A stretch of DNA of 64,000 bases, taken from positions 558,001-622,000 of the forward strand of contig NZ_JAGINX010000001.1 of assembly GCF_017876395.1 (NCBI RefSeq). Reading direction: 5' to 3'. The position numbers were made by a program, and so were the translations under genes. The notes under the pieces were generated by a model. It ran no database searches. It had not been told where the DNA came from and worked only from the letters and a program-made list of their open reading frames with translations. This document shows positions 27,648 through 34,901 of this stretch, in pieces. The stretch comes from Nesterenkonia lacusekhoensis. GTDB lineage: Bacteria; Actinomycetota; Actinomycetes; Actinomycetales; Micrococcaceae. How positions within the stretch are numbered: position 1 is the stretch's first letter; every line of letters begins with the position of its first letter.

Positions 27648-28364
27648 ATGTACCACAAGATCACTCATATCAGCGCGTTCTCAGTGCTCTCGCTTCTGCT
27701 TCTGACCGGCTGCGGAGGTACAGGAGACAGCGGTGCCGAGGGGGAGACTGCCGAACCGGACACCGAGGTAGAGGACACTGAGGAAGAGACGGAGGAGGAA
27801 GAAGAGGAAGCGCCGGTGCCCTCGCTGGAGGACGACCCGGAACCTCACGAGATGAGTCACGCTCTGCGTGATGACTCCGACTGGTATCTCTTCGCTCCCG
27901 CGGACTACCACAATGCCCAGGAGTGGGAGGCCTCGGGGGACAGCCCGACCTACGAGACTGATGCCGAGCGCATCGAAGAATACTCCTGTGGCTTGGGCAG
28001 CACGCATTATCAGGGCAACTGGTACTCCGACGCCGCGTTGGGCGCATATCTGCCAGCGGGCTACCAGCCGCAGGTCGCCGATTTCAACGTCAGTGATGCC
28101 GACACCCCCTCCGGCGAGACTGAGATGTCTGTGGTGATGACCATCCCATGTGAGACATGGGCGGCCGCCGTCGAAGCCGAAGGTCTGAATCCAGACCTGT
28201 ACACGCGACAGATCCACTTCACCGAAGAAGCTGCCACCTCGCTCCTGAGCCTCGATCAGATCGCCGAAGGTGTTCTGGCTCTGGACCCCGAAGCTCCGGA
28301 TCTGCGCGGTGACGAGATCACCGAAGTGTATTACCGCGTAGTGCTTGACCAGCCGGAGAGCTGA
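27648..28364 (+). CDS. Acidic lipoprotein of unknown function
   Basis: ATG 27648 follows GAAGGCGG, and the product starts with a signal peptide and lipobox (SLLLLTGCGG, lipid-attachment Cys22); the longer frame from 27561 would bury the signal. The mature part has a Glu/Asp-rich linker (about 30-65) and a globular region of about 170 residues with two cysteines (EEYSCGLG, IPCETW) that may form a disulfide. No domain was recognised. It sits between two IS elements and may be a passenger of the unstable segment. Confidence 0.65.
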   Translation: MYHKITHISAFSVLSLLLLTGCGGTGDSGAEGETAEPDTEVEDTEEETEEEEEEAPVPSLEDDPEPHEMSHALRDDSDWYLFAPADYHNAQEWEASGDSPTYETDAERIEEYSCGLGSTHYQGNWYSDAALGAYLPAGYQPQVADFNVSDADTPSGETEMSVVMTIPCETWAAAVEAEGLNPDLYTRQIHFTEEAATSLLSLDQIAEGVLALDPEAPDLRGDEITEVYYRVVLDQPES

Positions 28365-28433
28365 GGGTTGTCCAACGGGTTCTGAACCGTCCTGGGTCTT
28401 GTTCCGATCTGTTGAGCAGAGAGGATAGGGACT

Positions 28434-28760
28434 ATGGCCAAGAGGTACAGCCCGGAGTTCAAAGAGCGGGCGAGCAGGATGGTGGAGGATCATCAGCGGG
28501 TACATGCCTGCTCGAAATGGCGCGCCGCTGAGGCAGTGGCCTCCAAGCTGGGAGCTTCTTCCCACACCGTCTATGGGTGGCTGAAGCGGACCCGTCAGGT
28601 CAATGACCAGTCCAGCACCTCAGACGATGAGCCTGCTGAGGCGCAGAAGCGCATCGCGGCCCTGGAGGCTGAGGTCCTCGAGCTGCGACGGGCCAACGAG
28701 ATCCTGAAGTCTGCCTCGGCGTTTTTCGCCAAGGAGCTCGACCGTCCCACCACGAGATGA
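28434..28760 (+). CDS. IS3-family transposase OrfA (second element)
   Basis: The 108-residue protein begins MAKRYSPEFKERASRMVEDH and has the HTH segment AAEAVASKLGASSHTVYGWL. A coiled-coil helix follows (AQKRIAALEAEVLELRRANE), then the typical ILKSASAFFAKELDRP end. The stop overlaps the orfB start (ATGA at 28757-28760). It is unrelated in detail to the OrfA at 27070-27354, so the two elements belong to different IS3 subgroups. Confidence 0.9.
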   Translation: MAKRYSPEFKERASRMVEDHQRVHACSKWRAAEAVASKLGASSHTVYGWLKRTRQVNDQSSTSDDEPAEAQKRIAALEAEVLELRRANEILKSASAFFAKELDRPTTR

Positions 28761-29371
28761 TCCGGTTCATCGACGAGCACCGGAATCGCTTCGGGGTCGA
28801 GCTCATCTGCCGCGTGATGGACGAGGCAGATGGTGGGTTCATCACCTCCCGCGGATACCGAGCCGCCAAAGCGCGCATCCGGTCAGCTCGGGCGTTGAAG
28901 GACGGACTGCTGATTCCCGAGATCCAGCGGATCCACGCGGCCAACTATGGCGTCTATGGGGTGCGGAAGATGTGGCATGCCATGCGCCGGGAAGGCTGGG
29001 AGATCGGTCGGGATCAGACTGCTCGGTTGATGCGTGCTGCCGGGGTCGAAGGCGCAGTGAGAGGCCGTAGACCCCGGACCACGGTGGCCGCCCCGGTGCC
29101 GGATCATCGTCCGGATCTGGTGGAGCGGAACTTCAAAGCCCCCGCCCCGGGCAGGCTGTGGGTCGCTGACATCACCTATGTGCGCACTGTTGCAGGGTTC
29201 GTCTATACCGCCTTCGTCACCGATGCCTACAGCCGTCGGATCGTCGGGTGGGCCACTCGTTCGACGATGACCACCGAGGCGCTGTCGTTGGAAGCGCTGG
29301 AGCATGCCCTGGCGACTGCCAAACGCCAGGAAGATGCCCAACTGGTGCATCACTCGGACAGAGGTTCGCAG

Positions 29372-30823
29372 GCCGTATTCAACTGGTCGTCGCAACAGTG
29401 TGTTGTTGGACTGAGCGTAGTTGATCGGCGAACGCCTCGGCGGGAGTGCGCCACCCCAAGATCCCGCGTGGCCGGTTGTTCATGGCGGTGGCGATAGCTG
29501 CGATTTCGGTGGCGTTCCACCTGGAGAGGTCAGTGCCTTTCGGGAAGTATTGCCGAAGCAGACCATTGAGGTGCTCGTTGGAGCCACGCTGCCAGGGACT
29601 CTTCGCGTCAGCGAAGTACACCGGCAGCCCAGTCTCTTTCGTCAGCAGCGCATGTGCCGAGAGCTCTTTGCCGCGGTCCCAGGTCAAAGAACGGCGCAGC
29701 TGCTCAGGCAGATGGGTGATCGACTTCGCCAGAGCGTCTTTCATGGTCAACGCCCCATACCCCGCCAGTGCCGGGCCGTTCTTCGTTGGTCGAATTTGCC
29801 CGTACCCGGCCTGGCGGGGCAGGTGGACCAGTATCGCGTAGCGGGTGGTGCGCTCGATCAACGTGGCCACGGCCGAACGCTTCAGTCCGATGATCAGGTC
29901 ACCTTCCCAGTGGCCGGCGATCTTGCGGTCCTCGACCTCCTTGGGGCGTTTCTGCAGCACGGTCTCGGCAGTGACATGAGCCCAGGCTTCCTGCCGTGTG
30001 CGGGCCCGGGGCATTCGCTTGGTGCGACCTCGGCGCAGGTGCCAGGACTGCTTCCGGGCAAGCCCGCCGCGGGATTCGACGTAGAGGGCCTGATAGATCG
30101 CCTCATGAGAGATCCTCATGGTCGGGTCATCGGGGAACTCCAGTGGCAGCCGCTTGGCAATCTGCTGCGGACTCCAGGCGGTGACCCATTCACGGTCCCC
30201 ACGGTGGGGCTTGTTCTTTCCATCCCAGGCCGGGCCCTCGGGGCCGACAACTTCACCTTCGGCGGTGATGATCTCACCGCTGAGCTTGTCTTGGACGTAC
30301 TGGCGCAGCCGGTCGTTGGTGACCATCTTCGCGGTCTTCGGACGGCGGGCGCGCCGCTCAGCATGCCACTGAGCAATCGAGGCCTTGTACTCCAGCTGAT
30401 AGGTCCTGGTCGAGGCGTTACGCCGTAGCTCCCGTGAGATCGTCGATGGGCTACGCCCCAGCCGACGGGCGATCTCACGGACCCCGCTGTCTTGGGCTCG
30501 CCATAAAGCGATGTCCTCCCGTTCAGAGGAGGAGATATACCGTCCGGAAACAGTCGAGGCCAAGTGTGGATTCACGCCACCAGCATGTCGGAACCAACGG
30601 TGAGCTACAGGCTCGGAGACACCGGCGGCTTCACCGGCCTCTCGGGTCTTAGCTCCTGCAGCGATGGCCTGCCAGAACCGCACACGGTCCTCGCGCCAAG
30701 CCACCGTTGGGCGCCCAGGAGAGACGATCTGACCGCGATATTCCCTTGCCCTCTTCTGCCTTGGGCCAATGCCCATCGAACACCTCCATCAGGTAGGTGT
30801 TGCGACGACCACTTGAATACGGC
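29372..30823 (-). mobile_element. IS30-family insertion sequence (1,452 bp)
   Basis: The ends are 26-bp near-perfect inverted repeats, GCCGTATTCAA-C/G-TGGTCGTC continuing GCAACA, with one mismatch. A 3-bp target duplication CAG is present at 29369-29371 and 30824-30826. One transposase gene fills the element. The clean duplication and intact gene point to a recent insertion. Confidence 0.95.
29379..30776 (-). CDS. IS30-family transposase
   Basis: The 465-residue protein has an N-terminal helix-turn-helix pair (EAGEAAGVSEPVAHRWFRHA; REIARRLGRSPSTISRELRR), typical of IS30. The DDE core is visible in GHWEGDLIIGLKRSAVATLI, LTWDRGKELSAHALL and SPWQRGSNEHLNGLLRQYFP. It ends with NNRPRGILGWRTPAEAFADQ. 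All three acidic catalytic positions are present, so it is likely functional. It is transcribed opposite to the IS3 host. Confidence 0.95.
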   Translation of the reverse strand: MGIGPRQKRAREYRGQIVSPGRPTVAWREDRVRFWQAIAAGAKTREAGEAAGVSEPVAHRWFRHAGGVNPHLASTVSGRYISSSEREDIALWRAQDSGVREIARRLGRSPSTISRELRRNASTRTYQLEYKASIAQWHAERRARRPKTAKMVTNDRLRQYVQDKLSGEIITAEGEVVGPEGPAWDGKNKPHRGDREWVTAWSPQQIAKRLPLEFPDDPTMRISHEAIYQALYVESRGGLARKQSWHLRRGRTKRMPRARTRQEAWAHVTAETVLQKRPKEVEDRKIAGHWEGDLIIGLKRSAVATLIERTTRYAILVHLPRQAGYGQIRPTKNGPALAGYGALTMKDALAKSITHLPEQLRRSLTWDRGKELSAHALLTKETGLPVYFADAKSPWQRGSNEHLNGLLRQYFPKGTDLSRWNATEIAAIATAMNNRPRGILGWRTPAEAFADQLRSVQQHTVATTS

Positions 30824-31178
30824 CAGTATGTGGCGATCGCCTATACCGACAAGCTCGCTGATCACGGCATCCGCCCTTCGGTGGGCACTGTTGGGGATTC
30901 CTATGACAATGCTCTGGCCGAGAGCGTCAATGGGCTGTATAAGACCGAGCTGATCTACTCCCAGCCGGCGTGGGCTTCGCTGACGGAGGTGGAGTTCGCC
31001 ACGATGAACTGGGTCCACTGGTGGAACACTGCCAGGCTGCACGAGAACCTCGGGCAGCAGACCCCGGCAGAAGTTGAGAGCGCCTACTATGAACAGCGGA
31101 CCGAGTCCGCACCAAAATCTCGGAACTAAACCCAGGACGGTTCAGTTCATGAGTTGCTCCAGTGCGCAGTAAACTCAG

Positions 31179-33194
31179 GTGGCGATGCTGAAACCACTCG
31201 TCCTCGGGGCGGAGGCCGGCCGCCGAGCCATGGGCCTCGCCGCCAAAGTCCCTGGAGCCGACCTCGCCGCAGCCCGCGCCGTGGTCGCCAGCGGTCGCCT
31301 CGTCCCCACGACCACGGAGTCCGCGCTGACCCCCAGCCGCGCCAGGCTGCGCAGCCTGCACGAACAGGCCGCCACAGTGCTCTTCGAGGCCAATCCCACC
31401 GGGTCGGCCAAACTCTTGGAGAGTCTGGACCTGGAGGCCATCGACGACGCCGGCTACCTGGAGCGGCTGGCCCAGCGCTTCCTGAAGGTCAAGGAGTATG
31501 AGGCCGCTCTGCAGATGCGGCTGCGCGCCAAAGACTTGGAGCCGCAGAACCCGGTGCGCTGGGTGGCCTTGGCCCGCTCCTACCAACGGGCGGCCAAGGG
31601 CGGAATGGTCCGCGACTCCGTGGGCGGTCTGGTCGAAGGGCCGGTGGCCGACGGCGAGAAGGCCCGCGAGGCGCTGCAGCGAGCCGCCGAACTGGCCCCC
31701 GAGGATCCCGGCATCAGCTATCAGCTGGGACGCTTCGAGTTCGACCACGGCCACGTGGAGGCGGGCCTGGACCGCCTCCAGGAGGTCACTGAGAAGCATC
31801 CGGCCTACCGCTGGCTGCTCGACTACGCCCACCGGGCCCGCCGCCCGCACGTGCTGCAGATGGAGCGCGCCCAGAGAGCCTACGAGCAGGCCCTGGCGCT
31901 GCGGCCCACCTCATCGGTGGCGATGCGCGGAATCCTGGCCACCGGAACACGCGCCGCCCAGGACTGGGCCGGCATGTGGGAGAGCGCCCTGGTCTTCGAG
32001 GCAAGCAAGAAGCGCGGATACGCCCGACGCCGGGAGCTCCTCGACCAGCTCACCCCTCTGGTCACCGCCCCGCATGTGAGTGCCGAGCAGGCCCAGGTGA
32101 TCCTCGCCCTGCTTCAGGACGCTGAGGCTCGCGGCATCCGGCTTCGCTGGGCGACCGTCTCCCTGATCAGCTATCGGCTGCAGTTCGCCGGGCAGCTGCG
32201 CACCGGCTTCGCACTGCGCCGCAGCCTGGCCGAGCGTACTCTGAGATGGTTGGGCGACTCCTCCGGCGGCCACGCGGGGCACCGGCAGAAGCTGCTGGCC
32301 GCACTGAGCTACCTGGGCCGCACCCAGGAGGCTCTGGAGCTGATCGACCCGCTGCCCTGGCAGCCCAGCACCGCACGCGGCCGGCTGCGTCTGGAGAAGC
32401 TGCGCGCCGACACCCGCCTGCTCCACGGGGACGTCCAGCCCTATCTGGACTACTCCGCTCAGGTGCGCGAGGCCACCCCGCTGCCGGGCGAGGAGAAGAT
32501 GGCCGAGCTGATCAGCGGAAAGCGTGTAGCCGTCGTCGGGCCGGCGGAGACCAGCGATGAGCTCGGTGAGCTGATCGACTCCTACGACGTGGTGATCCGC
32601 ACGCGCTTCCAGGCCGGATTCGTGGCGGAGAACGCCCGGCGGATCGGCAGCCGCACCGACATCACCTACTACGCCGGACGCGACCAGGGCCTGCTGGCGG
32701 CCGAAGGCGCCGTCGCCGCCGAATCCGGCGACCTGCAGATGGTGGTCGCCCGTCCGCTGAGCATGGACTCGGTGCGCAGCCTGCTGGGCGGGGAGACTCC
32801 GGAGTGGCTGCGCGTGGGCCGTCACGACTTCGCGGTGTGCTTCCACGGCGCCCCGCTGGGCGTGCCGCGGATCATCTACGACGTCCTGCAGTTCGACCCC
32901 GCCGAGATCGGGCTCTTCCACGCGGACTTCTATGCCGGGGAGCAGGCCTACTCCCAGGGCTACTGGGAGGCCCAGCACGTGGGCTTCGGGCCGCATTCGA
33001 AGATGAACGACGTCATCACCGCCCACGACCTCGACTCCGACTTCCAGCTGATGCAGGCCTTCGCCGCCACCGGACGGCTCACCGCCCACGGGGCCTCGGC
33101 CGAGGTGATGGCGCTGGAGAAGGACGAATACCTGCGCCGGGTGGAAGCTGCGCCGATCTTCCCGCGCCCGGCCGCCGAGCAGGAGAAGGCCTGA
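31179..33194 (+). CDS. Helical-repeat protein with C-terminal GT29-like domain, copy 4
   Basis: The 671-residue paralogue starts at GTG 31179 or ATG 31185; no good ribosome site is visible and the IS3 end lies 34 bp upstream. TPR-like repeats (AKDLEPQNPVRWVALARSY, ALALRPTSSVAMRGI) fill residues 90-420. The GT29-like domain begins near residue 450 with VAVVGPAETSDELG, then IDSYDVVIRTRF and GSRTDITYYAG. LGVPRIIYDVLQF and His616 of HDLDSD (HX4D) follow. The NARPFxHxxHAH element of copies 1-3 is replaced by ARPLSMDSVRSL. Codons are strongly GC-biased. Copy 5 starts 4 bp after its stop. Confidence 0.7.
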   Translation: MAMLKPLVLGAEAGRRAMGLAAKVPGADLAAARAVVASGRLVPTTTESALTPSRARLRSLHEQAATVLFEANPTGSAKLLESLDLEAIDDAGYLERLAQRFLKVKEYEAALQMRLRAKDLEPQNPVRWVALARSYQRAAKGGMVRDSVGGLVEGPVADGEKAREALQRAAELAPEDPGISYQLGRFEFDHGHVEAGLDRLQEVTEKHPAYRWLLDYAHRARRPHVLQMERAQRAYEQALALRPTSSVAMRGILATGTRAAQDWAGMWESALVFEASKKRGYARRRELLDQLTPLVTAPHVSAEQAQVILALLQDAEARGIRLRWATVSLISYRLQFAGQLRTGFALRRSLAERTLRWLGDSSGGHAGHRQKLLAALSYLGRTQEALELIDPLPWQPSTARGRLRLEKLRADTRLLHGDVQPYLDYSAQVREATPLPGEEKMAELISGKRVAVVGPAETSDELGELIDSYDVVIRTRFQAGFVAENARRIGSRTDITYYAGRDQGLLAAEGAVAAESGDLQMVVARPLSMDSVRSLLGGETPEWLRVGRHDFAVCFHGAPLGVPRIIYDVLQFDPAEIGLFHADFYAGEQAYSQGYWEAQHVGFGPHSKMNDVITAHDLDSDFQLMQAFAATGRLTAHGASAEVMALEKDEYLRRVEAAPIFPRPAAEQEKA

Positions 33195-33198
33195 GCCC

Positions 33199-34881
33199 AT
33201 GGCAGTGAGCCTCTACGGGCTGCGGTACAAGATCGCCGCTGCGGCTGTGGTCAAGGCTGCGGCCCGGCGCGGGGCACGCCTGCCCGGCGCTCGCAGTGCG
33301 GTGACGGCCGCGGCGCAGCGGCTCCAGCCCGAGGGCGAGGCCACCGGCTCCTATCGCGGGCTGGCCGCCGGTCTGCTGCAGGAGGCGCTGCGCGGTGAGG
33401 CCGGGGGAGAGGCACTGAACTACGACGCCGTCGCCGGCCTGGTCCCTGCCCCGGAGCCGGAGCGTCCGCCCCAGGTGGAGACGCTGCGCGCCGCCGCCGA
33501 GCGCACCGGGGCCGCAGCCGATCTCATCGCTCTGGGTGCGGCCTGCCGCAAGTCCTCCATCGCCGACTTCGAGGCGTCCGCAGACGCCTATGAGCAGGCC
33601 TTCGCCGCCAACCCCAAAGACCTGCGGGCCGTCGAGGGAGTGCTGGTCTCCGGGGCACGCTCGCACTTCGACTGGCCGCGCATCTGGGCGGTGGCGGGCA
33701 CGCTGAAGCCCGCCCGCGGCCCCCTGGCCGCCTCCACCTCCTTCTGGGATGCGGTGGACCCGCTGTTCGTCCAGACTCCCGACGCCGCGGTTCTGGCCCG
33801 CGCGCAGGAGGCGCTGAGCCGGCACGAGGAGCACATCGGTTCCCTGCATCAGCTGCTGATCGAGACCATCGCCGAACGCATCCAGTTCCTCGGCGGCTTC
33901 AGCACTGGGGCGCGGCTGCGCGGTCTCATGGCGCAGAACCGGGTGCAGGAGCTGCGCAGGATCCCCTTGGAATCCGCCCTGTGGCTCAAACACCTGCTCG
34001 GGGCCTACGCCTGGTTGGAGGACGAGCAGGCGCTGCGGCGCACTGCCTCCCGCGCCCCGGTGGACACCTCGGATCCGGTGGTGGCCCGGCAGGTGGAGAA
34101 GCTGCGCGCCGACGTCGCGCTCTTCGGCGGGGACCCTGCCCCGCTGCGCGACCACGCTGCCCAACGGGCTGAGGAGGCCGCCGCCTGGGGTGCGGCCCTG
34201 CCCGGTGAGCAGCGCATGGCCGAGCTGGTGGCGGGCAGGCGCGTGGCCGTCGTCGGGCCTGCCGCCGCAGATCAGGAGCTCGGGGAACTGATCGACTCCT
34301 ATGACGTGGTGGTCCGCACCAACCTGCGCAGGCCTCTGGATCCCGGGCGCGGCCCTCAGATCGGCACGCGCACCGATATCTCCTACTACGCGGCGCTGGA
34401 CCTGATCCGTGACTACGACCAGGTCGCCCAGACCGTGGAGGCCGAGCAGGTGCAGCTGGCGGTGACCCGGCCGCACTGCCTGCCGGCTTTCGAGGACCCG
34501 CCGAGCTGGCTGCGATTCGCGCCCTTCGAGTTCGGACTCTACTTCCGGGGCGCTCCGCTGGGGATCCAGCGGATCCTCTATGACCTGCTGCAGCACGGAC
34601 CCGCCGAGATCGGACTCTTCCACGCCGACTTCTACGCGGGGGAGAAGGCCCTGGCCCCGGGCTACCGTGACGATGCTCTGCAGTTCGGCCCGCACTCCCA
34701 GGCCAACGACCCGATCGTCATGCACGATCTCAGCTTCGAATTCCGGTTCACTCAGCGCCTGGTCCGCGCCGGCCTGGTCACCCCGCACGGCACAGCCGCC
34801 GAGGTGCTGGGGCTCAGCGCCGAACAGTACTTCCAGCGCCTGGAGGACCGCAGCCCGCTGGCCGGGGGCAGGAACGGATGA
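33199..34881 (+). CDS. Shorter GT29-like paralogue, copy 5
   Basis: At 560 residues this is the shortest intact copy. The N-terminal helical region is reduced (AFAANPKDLRAVEGV marks one TPR-like repeat). The GT29-like domain starts near residue 349 with VAVVGPAAADQELG, then IDSYDVVVRTNLRR and GTRTDISYYAALD. LGIQRILYDLLQH and His509 of HDLSFE (HX4E) follow. FHADFYAGE is shared with copy 4, so copies 4 and 5 form a subgroup. Its stop region lies just before the nuclease-like gene, with an alternative upstream start of that gene overlapping it. Confidence 0.7.
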   Translation: MAVSLYGLRYKIAAAAVVKAAARRGARLPGARSAVTAAAQRLQPEGEATGSYRGLAAGLLQEALRGEAGGEALNYDAVAGLVPAPEPERPPQVETLRAAAERTGAAADLIALGAACRKSSIADFEASADAYEQAFAANPKDLRAVEGVLVSGARSHFDWPRIWAVAGTLKPARGPLAASTSFWDAVDPLFVQTPDAAVLARAQEALSRHEEHIGSLHQLLIETIAERIQFLGGFSTGARLRGLMAQNRVQELRRIPLESALWLKHLLGAYAWLEDEQALRRTASRAPVDTSDPVVARQVEKLRADVALFGGDPAPLRDHAAQRAEEAAAWGAALPGEQRMAELVAGRRVAVVGPAAADQELGELIDSYDVVVRTNLRRPLDPGRGPQIGTRTDISYYAALDLIRDYDQVAQTVEAEQVQLAVTRPHCLPAFEDPPSWLRFAPFEFGLYFRGAPLGIQRILYDLLQHGPAEIGLFHADFYAGEKALAPGYRDDALQFGPHSQANDPIVMHDLSFEFRFTQRLVRAGLVTPHGTAAEVLGLSAEQYFQRLEDRSPLAGGRNG

Positions 34882-34901
34882 TCGCTGAGACGGGAGGTGC
34901 G

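Larger units (their letters stand above)
28757..31129 (+). pseudogene. IS3-family transposase OrfB, split by IS30
   Basis: The 5' part (28757-29371) starts MIRFIDEHRNRFGVELICRV and contains YGVYGVRKMWHAM and RLWVADITYVRT with the first Asp, then HHSDRGSQ with the second. The frame is interrupted there by IS30. It resumes after 30824 with YVAIAYTDKLADHGI, SYDNALAESVNGLYKTEL (catalytic Glu) and TARLHENLGQQTPAEVE. Deleting IS30 with one CAG copy restores TCG CAG TAT GTG (S-Q-Y-V) in frame, so the gene was intact before IS30 arrived. Confidence 0.92.
28383..31144 (+). mobile_element. IS3-family insertion sequence interrupted by IS30
   Basis: The terminal repeats are TGAACCGTCCTGGGT-C-T-T-GTTCCGA on the left (28383-) and the near-identical inverted copy ending at 31144. 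Removing the IS30 element and one CAG leaves about 1,307 bp, a normal IS3 length. It carries orfA and orfB in overlapping ATGA arrangement. It inserted 18 bp past the lipoprotein stop and 34 bp before GT29-like copy 4, so it may have replaced that gene's promoter. No clear target duplication is seen. Confidence 0.88.

Noticed and set aside
28883-29395. Minus-strand frame opposite the IS3 OrfB
   Set aside because: It is a shadow of the recognised transposase and has no start signal.
8543-34881. Prophage or integrative element
   Set aside because: No integrase, attachment site, tRNA border or phage structural gene was seen; only IS transposases are present.
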